This document shows, piece by piece, positions 7,992-17,156 of a DNA stretch of 64,000 nucleotides (positions within the stretch are counted from its first letter, which is position 1; the number at the start of each line of letters is the position of its first letter). Both the position numbers and the translations under genes were made by a program. Source of the DNA: CAXXFQ01 sp963674475 (GTDB taxonomy: Bacteria > Planctomycetota > Planctomycetia > Pirellulales > Thermoguttaceae). The notes below the pieces were generated by a model, which was given only the letters and a program-made list of their open reading frames with translations, searched no databases and was not told the DNA's origin. The stretch is taken from positions 372,001 to 436,000 of the forward strand of contig CAXXFQ010000017.1 in assembly GCA_963674475.2 (NCBI GenBank), in the 5' to 3' direction.

Positions 7992-9506
7992 TTATTTTTC
8001 TCGATGGTTTTCGGTGTGGTTTTTCGTTTTCTCTGAAGCGGCTTCGAAGGCGTCGACCAGATTGATATCGTGTCGTGGAAAAACGGTTCGAAGGTCCAGG
8101 ACGAGTCGATTATCCTCAATGCGTCCTTGCACGGCCGGTTCTTGGGCCAACAAGCGTTGTCCCAGTTCGGCCGCGCCGAGCTGGTCGGGTTCGATCGAGA
8201 TGGTCCATGTTGGCAGCCCAAAGGGACCGGTGAAATCGACCGTCGCGACTTCAGCTTGAGCAACCGTCGCAAGCGCTTCGAGCTGGGGAGCGAGCCGTCG
8301 GGCTCGATTTTCGAGGTTCTCCGAAGGGGTGACCAAAAGTTGGAGCACCGGGACCGATCGGATTGCCTCGGCCGGAGTTTTAAATAGGGGCAAAATGGCC
8401 GCCAAAGCCGACAGGGTTGATAACCCGACCGAAGCAGGATCGGCGGCTGAAGCGAGTTCGACGCGGCGGACCCAATCTTGTCGGCCGACCATCATCGCGC
8501 ATCCGGGGGTTCCCAACAACCGGGTGTCGAAAAGGACCAAGTCGGCCCCCGACGTTACGGCCGAGGCGACCGTCGGAATCGACTCGATCCCATAAGGGGT
8601 CAAGTCGGCCAGGGTCGCGGTGGTCAAGTCGTGGACGACCGGCAGTTTTTTTTCATGGGCCAACTGGGTCAGCTCGTCGATCGGAACGCTTGGATAAGCC
8701 ATCGCGTTTTGACAGGCGACGTCGGGCACGGAAAGACCGGTCGGGTCAACCGAAAGGATCGCGGCCGGATGGTGTTCGGCAATCGCCTTGCGGTAATCGC
8801 TCAAACGAAGCCGGTTGGCCGAGCCGACACCGAGGACCCGATTTTTCTTGCCGTCGATCAATTCGGGCAGGCGGTAAGAGGGGGATTTCCGGAACATCTG
8901 GGAGCGGGCCAACAAGATCTTTCCGTCGGCGCTCGGTGCAACAGCCGAAACGGCCGCGCGAAGGGCCGCCGACGGACAGGAGACGACCGTTGCCGCTTCG
9001 GCGCCGGTGAGTTCACAGAGAATCGCTTCGACTTGAGTACGATAATAGTGAAACAGATCGGTCCGATCTTCCTCTTCGACGCAGACGAAATAGTCTTGGC
9101 TCCAGGCCCCTAAGGCTCGCGCGGCTGTTTCAGCCAACGGCGCTCCGCCGAACTCGGAGTAGAAGAATCGTCCCGTGGCGTTGATCGTCCGTTTGGGAGT
9201 CGGGTGCGGATGTTCGCCCAGGCGTCGGATGATTCGGTCGGCCACCTCGGTAACGCTCGGCATGGCCCATTCGGTAGCCGCGTGTTGAACCTCTCCGGTC
9301 ATTTCGTCCAGAACGATTCGAACCGTCGACATGATCGAACTCGGGTGGATATGCTCGACCAAGGTTTTCATGGCCGGCGTTTCGAATAGCTCTTGGATCG
9401 AAGGGATGCGGGATCGAGACGTGGGCATACGTGGGGCCTGTTTTTTTTCTCGTCGAGCGGGTTTTGATGTGTGGTTGAGGAGGGGACGCACGCTATCCCA
9501 AGTCAT
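7992..9506 (-). CDS. SelA-like protein (L-seryl-tRNA(Sec) selenium transferase fold) lacking the PLP lysine
   Basis: A 504-residue homologue of SelA. Family landmarks: 'IPSIQELF' (34-41, SelA N-terminal 'LP.ID.LL'), 'TINATGRFFYSEFGGAPL' (107-124, SelA 'INATGV.LHTNLGRAPL'), 'VVHDLTTATLADLTPYGI' (290-307), and 'FDTRLLGTPGCAMMVGR' (326-342), equivalent to SelA 'FSGDKLLGGPQAG.I.GR'. The lysine that forms the Schiff base with PLP is Arg329 here, and the conserved 'VNNNAAA' and 'R.ELVEIGG' stretches are replaced ('SCPSAALRAAV', 'ARSQMFRKSPSYRLPELI'). It probably keeps the fold but not the selenium-transfer chemistry. No selB, selD or tRNA(Sec) is seen nearby. An alternative ATG at 9428 (residue 27) lies closer to the usual SelA start. 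Confidence 0.75.
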   Translation of the reverse strand: MTWDSVRPLLNHTSKPARREKKQAPRMPTSRSRIPSIQELFETPAMKTLVEHIHPSSIMSTVRIVLDEMTGEVQHAATEWAMPSVTEVADRIIRRLGEHPHPTPKRTINATGRFFYSEFGGAPLAETAARALGAWSQDYFVCVEEEDRTDLFHYYRTQVEAILCELTGAEAATVVSCPSAALRAAVSAVAPSADGKILLARSQMFRKSPSYRLPELIDGKKNRVLGVGSANRLRLSDYRKAIAEHHPAAILSVDPTGLSVPDVACQNAMAYPSVPIDELTQLAHEKKLPVVHDLTTATLADLTPYGIESIPTVASAVTSGADLVLFDTRLLGTPGCAMMVGRQDWVRRVELASAADPASVGLSTLSALAAILPLFKTPAEAIRSVPVLQLLVTPSENLENRARRLAPQLEALATVAQAEVATVDFTGPFGLPTWTISIEPDQLGAAELGQRLLAQEPAVQGRIEDNRLVLDLRTVFPRHDINLVDAFEAASEKTKNHTENHREK

Positions 9507-9720
9507 CCTACGGGTTTCTTTCTCTATTTTTGATCTTCTTCACCCAAGAAGCAAGGCAGTAGACCGAGAGAAATCGATAAAGAATGCCTGAAAAACGGCA
9601 AGAGGGGAGATCTCGATAGGAAGAGGGAAAGAGCTTCTCGTCCGTCAATGGCGAAAAGCGTCTTTTAGAGCGGGTAACGCAGAGACACGCGGAACCTTGG
9701 TAGCCGCTACCCCATAAAGG

Positions 9721-9897
9721 TTAGTAACTAGGTCGTTCGCCGCCGACGAAATCCTTGACGCTTTGGGGCGATTCGGGCTCTTCCGGCCAAGGGGACAGCG
9801 CGCTACCGTTCATAATGGTTGACGTGCAACCGGTGGCCAACAGTAAGGCCAGTCCGATCAATAACGACCAAAATCGATTTTTTGCGGTTGTTTTCAT
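9721..9897 (-). CDS. Small lipoprotein
   Basis: A 58-residue protein: basic start, hydrophobic stretch (about residues 10-22) and a lipobox L20-A-T-G-C24, so Cys24 would be lipidated and the mature part would be about 35 residues. The mature chain is acidic and proline-rich ('SPWPEEPESPQSVKDFVGGE') and has no recognisable domain. A GAGG nine bases before the ATG supports translation. It lies between the SelA-like gene and the DUF4177-like gene on the same strand. Small lipoproteins of this kind are common in planctomycetes and usually unannotated; function unknown. Confidence 0.65.
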   Translation of the reverse strand: MKTTAKNRFWSLLIGLALLLATGCTSTIMNGSALSPWPEEPESPQSVKDFVGGERPSY

Positions 9898-10110
9898 GGG
9901 AAAAACCTCACGCGAACGTGCGGAAATGGGATGCCTAGCTCATTTTTTCAGGAACGAGGCGGAAGTTTCGCAAAACAGCCCGCTCGTGTCTAGAGCAATT
10001 TTTCGCAAAGGCCTCCCCCCCCGTGGGAAGTTTTTTCTTGCATTTGGCGATTTTTGGAAATCGAGGAAGGGGCGGAGACGTTCTTGTGCCCCAAAAGAGA
10101 GAAAGGTGAG

Positions 10111-10416
10111 CTACTGGACTCGGCGACGAAACACGATGTAGTCGATCCCAAATTGGTCGTCGGCCAAACGGGCACACCGTCCGTCGAATTCCCACCCCGC
10201 GGCCGATTCTCGGTTGAGCACGCTATTAAATTGGTTTTGCAAATTGGTGGCCGATTGGCCTATGTCGACCTTGAAAATGACCGTTTTGTACTCGTACTGG
10301 CCCGGCATCAGGCGTGGACCGGGGGCCATCGTGACGATCAGGCCTGCGACCAAGACGGTAGTCAGGGCCCACAGTTTGGCGTGATGGCGAAGGAAAAGAA
10401 CGAAAAGGCGTTTCAC
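10111..10416 (-). CDS. Small membrane-anchored DUF4177-like protein
   Basis: A 101-residue protein with one N-terminal membrane helix (about 13-32, 'LWALTTVLVAGLIVTMAPG') and a short domain 'YEYKTVIFKVD...LNRESAAGWEFDG...' resembling DUF4177 (Y-K-x-V, later G-W-E). The start is a GTG at 10416; the longer open frame upstream overlaps fliA and was not used. It follows fliA by 74 bases on the same strand and may be the last gene of the flagellar-control operon, though no flagellar role is known for this family. Confidence 0.6.
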   Translation of the reverse strand: MKRLFVLFLRHHAKLWALTTVLVAGLIVTMAPGPRLMPGQYEYKTVIFKVDIGQSATNLQNQFNSVLNRESAAGWEFDGRCARLADDQFGIDYIVFRRRVQ

Positions 10417-10490
10417 GTTATCTGTCTCACATGGGGGGGAATGAGAAACTAATTTTGAGAGAGGAAGCTCTGTCGTTCGGCGGTAGTCGA

Positions 10491-11276
10491 TTATGCGCCG
10501 CTGAACTCGGGTTGACGTTTGGTTAATTGATTTTGAAGTCGATTGACAATCGCGCTGTGCATCTGACTGACTCGGCTTTCGCTTAAGTCCAACGTCGCGC
10601 CGATCTCTTTCATCGTGAGTTCTTCGTAATAATAAAGGATGATGATCAGTCGCTCGTTTCGCGTCAGCCCTTTGGTCACCAGACGCATCAGGTCCTGTTT
10701 TTGTATCCGACGGGTGGGGTCTTCCCCCTTTTTGTCCTCGAGAACGTCGACTTCTCGAATATCTTTGGAGCCGTCGGTTTCGTACCACTTTTTGTTCAGG
10801 CTAACGAGGTTGACCGCGTTGGCGTCGATGAGAAGTTTTTCGAGTTCTTTGGGTGAGATCCCCATCTTTTCGGCCAACTCTTGCTCGTTGGGGCGACGTC
10901 CGAGCGACACCTCAAGTGACTTGATCGCTTGGTTGAGTTTGCTTGCTTTCGAGCGGACCAAACGGGGGACCCAATCCATATTCCGCAGTTCGTCGAGCAT
11001 GGCGCCGCGGATTCGAGGAACGCAGTAGGTCTCGAACTTGACGCCGCGGGAGAGATCGAACGCGTCGATCGCGTCCATCAGTCCGAAAACGCCTGCCGAA
11101 ATCAGATCGTCCAGTTCGACGCCGTCGGGCAGACGGGCCCAAATCCGTTCACCGTTATACCGCACTAAAGGAAAGTACAGTTCAACGAGTCGATTACGGA
11201 GCTGTTGATTGGAAAGCTCTTTTTTGAAGTCGATCCAAAGCCGCTCGACGTCGTCGGACGCGAAAATCGTGGACAT
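10491..11276 (-). CDS. fliA: RNA polymerase sigma-28 factor (FliA/WhiG family)
   Basis: A 261-residue sigma factor of the FliA/WhiG group. Region 2 is clear ('LVRYNGERIWARLPDGVELDDLISAGVFGLMDAI'-type, residues about 37-70, and 'FETYCVPRIRGAMLDELR' at about 81-98), region 3 follows ('RRPNEQELAEKMGISPKELE', about 126-145), and region 4.2 carries the helix-turn-helix 'TMKEIGATLDLSESRVSQMH' (about 222-241). It directs RNA polymerase to late flagellar and motility promoters. It sits downstream of flhF and flhG, the usual gene order, 55 bases after the small membrane protein gene. An anti-sigma factor FlgM is not visible in the window. Confidence 0.93.
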   Translation of the reverse strand: MSTIFASDDVERLWIDFKKELSNQQLRNRLVELYFPLVRYNGERIWARLPDGVELDDLISAGVFGLMDAIDAFDLSRGVKFETYCVPRIRGAMLDELRNMDWVPRLVRSKASKLNQAIKSLEVSLGRRPNEQELAEKMGISPKELEKLLIDANAVNLVSLNKKWYETDGSKDIREVDVLEDKKGEDPTRRIQKQDLMRLVTKGLTRNERLIIILYYYEELTMKEIGATLDLSESRVSQMHSAIVNRLQNQLTKRQPEFSGA

Positions 11277-11331
11277 AAGGTCTTCCCTGATTTTCCAGCC
11301 ACGCCACTGCTAGCGGGCTACGAGGAGGTGG

Positions 11332-11598
11332 TTACGTTGTTGGAGAATTTTTCGTTTTACCTTGGGTGCTCTCTCGTTCCCATCGCGATTCCAACTTTTG
11401 TTCCATCTGGAATCGGATTGCCTGATTGAGGGTTCGCTCGGCAATGGTTCCGAAACAGAAACCGATCGCGGCGAAGACGAACAAATTGATCAGGGCGGTT
11501 AACAGGATCGTCGTGGGATCGCCGTCGATCGAGATTCCCCGGATCAAAGCGACAATCATGGCCAAAGGCCCCAGTATTCCGGCGTAGATGCGACCCAC
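11332..11598 (-). CDS. Small two-helix membrane protein in the flhF-flhG-fliA operon
   Basis: An 88-residue protein with two predicted membrane helices (about 7-20 and 30-52, 'ILLTALINLFVFAAIGFCFG') and a charged cytoplasmic tail. No known domain. The start is a GTG at 11598 with a GAGG nine bases upstream. It lies between flhG and fliA on the same strand, so a role linked to flagellar placement or synthesis is possible but rests only on position. Confidence 0.65.
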   Translation of the reverse strand: MGRIYAGILGPLAMIVALIRGISIDGDPTTILLTALINLFVFAAIGFCFGTIAERTLNQAIRFQMEQKLESRWERESTQGKTKNSPTT

Positions 11599-11728
11599 GC
11601 TGCCAACCTCAAGAGCAGGAAAAATGAAACTCGCCTACCCAAAGCGAACCTTGGGTAGCCAACGAACCGTTATCTACTCTATCGGTTTTTCTCGGAGGGG
11701 GACTTTACCTCTCGTTATAAAAAAATGG

Positions 11729-12613
11729 TCAGGATGCTTTTGCCATCGGAAAAAGGCAACTGGGAACAGGCCCTTTCTCGACTTTGAGTTGTCCGAGAAT
11801 CGTGCGTCCGATTTCGGTTACCTCCTCGGCGATTCGGCTCAACGGGTCGGCCAGAACGATCGGCGTTCCGCTGTTGGCCGCCTTGATCATGTTGGCCGCC
11901 ATCTCCAAACTGCCGAAGAAGGAGACCTCCAGTCCTAAAAAACGTTTCGAAGCCGTGGCGATCCGCTGGTGAACCTCGGCGATCGTTTCGTCGTCCGATT
12001 CCATGTTGACAAGTGTCCCGACGGTTTTATTGTCCGATTCACCGTGAAACCCTTTGATCGCTTTGTAGGTGTCCATCAGCGACGGCAAGTCGGCTGTCGT
12101 GACGGCGACGACCAGATCGGCCACGTTCCAGGCTTCCAAGGCGATTCGGTTGACTCGGTTTCCGGCGTCAACAACAATCAAGTCGTACGACTGCATTTCG
12201 GTCAAATTGCGAAAGAGCCGTTTCGGGCCGTCGGAAGGCAACGGTAACATCCAGGACTCGTTTTCGCTGGTGTCGTGCGTTCCGATTCCGCAAAGGACAT
12301 CGACGCCTCCGTGGGCGGCGAGGATCGCTTTTTCGAGCGAGTTGCGTCCGGCCAGTAGGTCTCGGACCGCCATCCGTGGCGTCAGCCCGCAAAGGGTGGC
12401 GACGTCGCCGTGGTCGAGGTCGGCGTCGACCAAAAGGGTTTTATAGCCTTCGCGGAAAAACGAATTGGCCAGGTTCACGGCGGCGCTGGTGGTTCCGACG
12501 CCTCCTTTTCCGGCAAAAAGAGTCACGAATTTCGCCCGATTTTCGCCCGGCGTTTTCAGGCCTTCGGCCCGTTCCAGCACGAGTTGGCGTAGTTCGCTCG
12601 CTTGATCGACCAT
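11729..12613 (-). CDS. flhG: FlhG/MinD-like ATPase, flagellar number regulator
   Basis: A 294-residue ParA/MinD-superfamily ATPase. The deviant Walker A is 'GKGGVGTTSAAVNLA': the signature lysine at the front is present, but the second position, usually lysine (KGGxGK), is threonine. The same change occurs in CpaE-type relatives. 'KTLLVDADLDHGD' (Walker A') and 'DLIVVDAGN' (Walker B) are intact. FlhG family members work with the GTPase FlhF at the membrane to set the number and place of flagella. It lies 115 bases downstream of flhF. A membrane-targeting amphipathic C-terminal helix is not obvious. The C-terminus ends near 'GPVPSCLFPMAKAS'. Confidence 0.85.
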   Translation of the reverse strand: MVDQASELRQLVLERAEGLKTPGENRAKFVTLFAGKGGVGTTSAAVNLANSFFREGYKTLLVDADLDHGDVATLCGLTPRMAVRDLLAGRNSLEKAILAAHGGVDVLCGIGTHDTSENESWMLPLPSDGPKRLFRNLTEMQSYDLIVVDAGNRVNRIALEAWNVADLVVAVTTADLPSLMDTYKAIKGFHGESDNKTVGTLVNMESDDETIAEVHQRIATASKRFLGLEVSFFGSLEMAANMIKAANSGTPIVLADPLSRIAEEVTEIGRTILGQLKVEKGPVPSCLFPMAKAS

Positions 12614-12728
12614 CGGTTTTCCCAGTTTATCGCAGGCACGAAAAAAAAACGGCGTTTTTCAGTAGGTTAAGCGTGATGAGCGGATTCCCTTTCCCGAAAA
12701 AGGGGGGAAGGTTTATTTCAAAGGGTGC

Positions 12729-14063
12729 CTAAAAAGAGGCCGTCGCCCCTTCGGGGTTGAGGATCATCTGAGCCAGCCGGTCGGGCTGGGCTTTTTCGAT
12801 GTCGTCCGGCACGTTTTGCCCGTTGGTCAAATAACTCAAGGGGAGTTTTTTTGAACGCAAAAGGGGCAAGAGGTTTCCCAAGCCGGTCGCCTCGTCGAGT
12901 TTGGTGAGAATCAGCCCGGTCGTTCCGACGGTGGCGAATCGTTCGGCTGTCTGCTCGAGCGTTCGTTCTCCGGCCACACTGGAGAGGACCAGATGGACCT
13001 CGTCGGCGCCCGCTTCGGTCAGAAACGCTTTGAGCTCTTGGATCTTAATGTCGTCTCGAGGGCTTCTTCCGGCGGTGTCCATCAGGATCAGATCAAGGCC
13101 GGAAAGCCGTCGGACCGCTTCTCGCATCTCGCGAGGCGTGGAGACGACTTGCATCGGAAGGTCGATGATGTCGGCGTAGGTGCGGAGCTGTTCGACCGCC
13201 GCGATACGATAGGTGTCGACCGTGATCAGGCCGACGTTTTGACGTTGTTTCAATCGATAGTTCGCCGCCAACTTGGCGATCGTCGTCGTCTTGCCGACTC
13301 CGGTCGGACCGACCAGGGCGACCAATCGATGGCGACCGGGGGTGATCGTGATCGGGTCGGCCACTTCGATTTGCGACTCGAGCGTGCTTACCATTCTCGC
13401 TCGGACCATCATTGGATCGGCCAGTTCGGCGTGGGGCGTTTCTCGCCGGATTTGCTCGACCAGTTCGGCGGCCAACTTTTCGTTGACGTCCGCTTCGATC
13501 AGGTCGGTAAAGATTTTAAAGAGCGAGTCGGGCAGGTCGCGGGCTTCGGAATTCTGCGACTTTTGGCAAAGGTCTTCGACCATGCCGCGGAGGTTGGCGA
13601 TTTGATCTTGTAGCGGAGCGTGCCACTCGGATGTCGTTCCGGCGACCGAGGAAGTCAGGCTCGACGGGCTCTGAGGGCGACTTTTCGTTTTCGGTGCCAA
13701 GTCGGTCCAGCGTGATTCCGGAGCCAGGAAGGTGGGCGAGATCAACGGGGCCGGTTCGGGCGTTGTTTCGGAAGGAGCGGTTTGCGCCGAGTAAGCGGCA
13801 ATTGCCTGATGGGCCGTTGCGGGAACGACTCGGGATGGTTCGTCCGGTACGAGCGGTTTTGGTTCCGGCAGGCGGCTGGGGACGTTGACGGCGGACGAGG
13901 CGGTGACTTCGATACGACGACGTCCCGGTATCAGGCCAAAGAAACGACCTGCTCGGACTTCCCGCGTGTGTAGAACGGAGGCGTTCGAACCGAGGTCACG
14001 TTGGACCAGGGCCAGCGCTTCCTGCATTGTCGAGGCACGGTAAGTTTTGATTTCCGTATCCAT
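12729..14063 (-). CDS. flhF: Flagellar biosynthesis SRP-like GTPase FlhF
   Basis: A 444-residue SRP-family GTPase. The N-terminal basic domain ('YRASTMQEALALVQRDLG', about 7-24) is typical of FlhF and is followed by a low-complexity linker. The NG domain carries G1 'LVGPTGVGKTTTIAKLAA', G3 'LILMDTAGRSPRDD' and G4/G5 'ILTKLDEATGLG'. FlhF localises the flagellar base at the pole and recruits early flagellar components; FlhG stimulates its GTPase activity. It is the first gene of the operon flhF-flhG-(membrane protein)-fliA. Length matches the family. The window holds no structural flagellar genes. Confidence 0.95.
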   Translation of the reverse strand: MDTEIKTYRASTMQEALALVQRDLGSNASVLHTREVRAGRFFGLIPGRRRIEVTASSAVNVPSRLPEPKPLVPDEPSRVVPATAHQAIAAYSAQTAPSETTPEPAPLISPTFLAPESRWTDLAPKTKSRPQSPSSLTSSVAGTTSEWHAPLQDQIANLRGMVEDLCQKSQNSEARDLPDSLFKIFTDLIEADVNEKLAAELVEQIRRETPHAELADPMMVRARMVSTLESQIEVADPITITPGRHRLVALVGPTGVGKTTTIAKLAANYRLKQRQNVGLITVDTYRIAAVEQLRTYADIIDLPMQVVSTPREMREAVRRLSGLDLILMDTAGRSPRDDIKIQELKAFLTEAGADEVHLVLSSVAGERTLEQTAERFATVGTTGLILTKLDEATGLGNLLPLLRSKKLPLSYLTNGQNVPDDIEKAQPDRLAQMILNPEGATASF

Positions 14064-14690
14064 CGTTGGGCCACACTAAGGGGAAAAAGGAATCAAATTT
14101 TATCTCTCTCATCTCAACCGGAAGAGGCGAAGATTAGGCCGATCGCAACCGATCCTGATTTTTATATTGGCCGGTGAGTGGGAGGAGTCTTATTGAAAGG
14201 ACGGCGGATTGTCGTCAAAATGCCGATCCGTTTCAATAGTGATTTTTGGGTTCTAGGGAGATTTTGCCCTTTCATGTCTTTTTGTGATTCTTTTTGCGAT
14301 GCCAAAGTCGACTGGGGCGGCCGGGTGAACCTTTTTATCGGCGGCGGGAACCTTTTTGGCGGGAAGAGCGTCTTTCTTTTTCAGGAGCGGTTTTTTAGGG
14401 GGAAGAGCGTCTTTCTTTTTCAGGAACCGTTTTCCTATTGGAGGGAACGCCGTTTCGCTCAAGCAAGAAGAGGTGCACCCCCTCTTTCTGGCGGCATTCA
14501 TTAGTTTTGTGGGGGGGGCGGTTTTCCTATTTTCTCGCAATGGGGGGGGAGTGGGGCGCATGGAAGGGGGTGCGATTCTATCGAGGAGTTTTTTTTGGGG
14601 TCCTGAGAAGCAAAACGGGCCGATGGATAGATCTTATTCCCCTTTCGGACGACTTCCGGTTCTCTTCCGGTTCATCCTCAGTCGAGGTAC
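14064..14690. other. Intergenic gap with short direct repeats and a basic open frame
   Basis: This lies between the divergent flhF operon and ilvN. It contains two 26-bp direct repeats (14361-14386, 14400-14425; spacing 39 bp) and many homopurine/T tracts. On the minus strand an open frame of about 100 codons (14253-14561) encodes a Lys/Pro/Ala-rich stretch with 'LKKKDALP' twice. Its composition is unlike the neighbouring genes and I cannot tell whether it is a real basic protein, a decayed gene tail, or chance. Confidence 0.45.
14361..14425. repeat. Two-copy 26-bp direct repeat
   Basis: Copies at 14361-14386 and 14400-14425 are identical over 26 bp (start GGGAAGAGCGTC) with a 13-bp spacer. 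They lie about 330 bp upstream of the ilvN start. Confidence 0.8.
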
Positions 14691-14719
14691 TTGCAGGATG
14701 GCGATTGGAGGGGTATATT
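14691..14719 (+). promoter_or_regulatory. Sigma-70 promoter of ilvN-ilvC
   Basis: TTGCAG (14691-14696), 17-base spacer, TATATT (14714-14719). This predicts a start near 14726, about 33 bases before the ilvN ATG, with a GGAG ribosome site at 14742 inside the short leader. No room is left for a leader peptide or T-box between promoter and gene. Confidence 0.7.
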
Positions 14720-14758
14720 GACGATTTTGTATCTCTTTTTCGGAGAAGACCTAAAACG

Positions 14759-15268
14759 ATGCGACATCTGCTTTCCGCTTTGGTGCAGAACGTTCCCGGA
14801 GTGCTGTCCCATATTTCAGGGATGCTTGCCTCCCGGGGGTATAACATCGATAGCCTCGCAGTGGGGGAAACCGAAGACCCGAATCTCTCGCGAATGACTT
14901 TTGTCGTCGTTGGTGACGATAGTGTTCTCGAACAGGTTCGCAAGCAACTCGAAAAGATCGTCACTGTCGTTCGGGTCGATGATATCAGCGCGCAGGACAA
15001 TGTTGAGCGGGATCTGATGCTCATTAAAGTGGCCGCCCGTGGGGAAAAGAGAAGCGAAGTCGTCGAATTGGCGGACATTTTTCGAGGAAGAGTGGTCGAT
15101 GTCGCGGCCGAAATCGTGATGATCGAAATTTCCGGCCAGGAGGGGAAGATCGAGGCGTTTATCGAAATGATGCGTCCCTTTGGTATCGTCGAGCTGGTCC
15201 GAACCGGACGTATCGCCATGGTCCGAGGCAGTATCGATGTCGAATCGCAAGAGGCGGCTGAGAAATAG
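14759..15268 (+). CDS. ilvN: Acetolactate synthase small (regulatory) subunit
   Basis: A 169-residue protein with an N-terminal ACT domain ('RHLLSALVQNVPGVLSHISG', then 'RGYNIDSLAVGETEDPNLSR', residues 2-46) and the C-terminal ALS_ss_C domain ('LMLIKVAARGEKRSEVVELA'). It binds valine and controls the catalytic subunit IlvB/IlvI, which makes acetolactate or acetohydroxybutyrate. The ATG at 14759 was chosen because the ACT domain starts at once and a GGAG precedes it; the open frame upstream (from 14438) is non-coding. The large-subunit gene is not next to it, so it is encoded elsewhere. ilvC follows after 115 bases. Confidence 0.93.
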   Translation: MRHLLSALVQNVPGVLSHISGMLASRGYNIDSLAVGETEDPNLSRMTFVVVGDDSVLEQVRKQLEKIVTVVRVDDISAQDNVERDLMLIKVAARGEKRSEVVELADIFRGRVVDVAAEIVMIEISGQEGKIEAFIEMMRPFGIVELVRTGRIAMVRGSIDVESQEAAEK

Positions 15269-15383
15269 AGTTAATGAGTAGATGAGAGAAGGCGGTCTTT
15301 TTTCCAGGAGGAGAAAAGGTCGATCATTTCGAGATAAAAAAGAACTAGTTCGTTATCTGTTTTTTTGATGAAGGAGCCATTTC

Positions 15384-16388
<1,005 letters not shown>

Positions 16389-16470
16389 TTCCCGATTCTT
16401 CGATGAGGAAAATCCTTTGCGTCGATACTGACGACGCGATGGAGCTTCCGCGAAAACCGAATTTTTCAAC

Positions 16471-16507
16471 AAGGGTGACCTGCTTCGGCCGGTCGCCCTT
16501 GTTTCGT
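16471..16507 (+). terminator. Terminator after ilvC
   Basis: A 10-bp stem, AAGGGTGACC (16471-16480) with GGTCGCCCTT (16491-16500), with one G-T pair and a 10-base loop, followed by a T-rich stretch. Confidence 0.7.
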
Positions 16508-16715
16508 TTTCCGCTTGTTTTATCGCAAAAACAAGAAAAAGGGGAAAATTTTTCCGATCGTCCCCACAGCGGGGTTGCCAATTTCCTGGAAAAATTGAGA
16601 ATAAGGTATCGTATTCTTGGTGTGGAGGGTCTTGCCCGGCAATCTTTTATGATTTCCGGCTCGGACAAGGACCCTAAAAGTGTGAAGGAGAACCCCAGAG
16701 TCCTGGAGTACCAAT

Positions 16716-16985
16716 ATGGCCACGATCGATAGTATGCACACCCGGTTAGATCAGCTTATGCCGGGAGACCGTGTCGAAGTAGAGCACCGTCTTGTTGTGG
16801 ATCAGGAAACACGCATCGTTAAGACGATGGGTACCCTGGTTCGTTCGGAACGTCATCTGAGCGGCATGCATTTCCGCCGGGCGTCGGACGAGGCGGTTGG
16901 TTCGGATTCCGTTCTGCTGGAATTGCAGGATGGGGAGCTGACCAGCATTGCGGTGGACGAAAAAACGATCATTCGTCGCGCCTAG
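16716..16985 (+). CDS. Small conserved-type hypothetical protein
   Basis: An 89-residue soluble protein with a beta-rich pattern: 'GDRVEVEHRLVVDQETRIVKT' in the first half, then 'GTLVRSERHLSGMHFRRASDE' and 'DGELTSIAVDEKTIIRR' at the end. No domain is recognised; the strand pattern would suit a small beta barrel. A TGGAG site about ten bases before the ATG supports translation. It has its own gap upstream after the ilvC terminator. Confidence 0.6.
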   Translation: MATIDSMHTRLDQLMPGDRVEVEHRLVVDQETRIVKTMGTLVRSERHLSGMHFRRASDEAVGSDSVLLELQDGELTSIAVDEKTIIRRA

Positions 16986-17000
16986 AGCGCGGGTGTATCA

Positions 17001-17140
17001 GTTAAGTGTAGCGTCACACCGGCGTGGGGAGAGTTCCCATCGTTGCTGTAAGTCGAGCTTTGGGGAATGGTTGGCATTTTCCATTTCTCTTCCAAGCTGC
17101 AAGGAACCGGCTACGCTTAAGTGAAATGCGCTATAGAAAA
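17001..17140 (+). repeat. Dispersed repeat, copy A
   Basis: The reference copy of an approximately 140-bp element found three times here (also 24172-24250 and 57308-57444, both inverted). Its ends are near-perfect inverted repeats, TTAAGTGTAGC (17002-17012) and GCTACGCTTAA (17110-17120). The shared blocks are CGTCACACCGGCGTGGGGA near the left end and a block around GCAAGGAACC...AGTGAAATGCGC near the right end. It sits between the small protein gene and the radical SAM gene. Confidence 0.75.
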
Positions 17141-17156
17141 GTGTTGATGGTTCCCT

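Noticed and set aside
7883..8272. A 130-codon extension of the secreted esterase-like/DUF1080 gene
   Set aside because: It overlaps the SelA-like gene on the same strand in another frame, is low in plausibility as protein, and a proper signal peptide starts at 7882.
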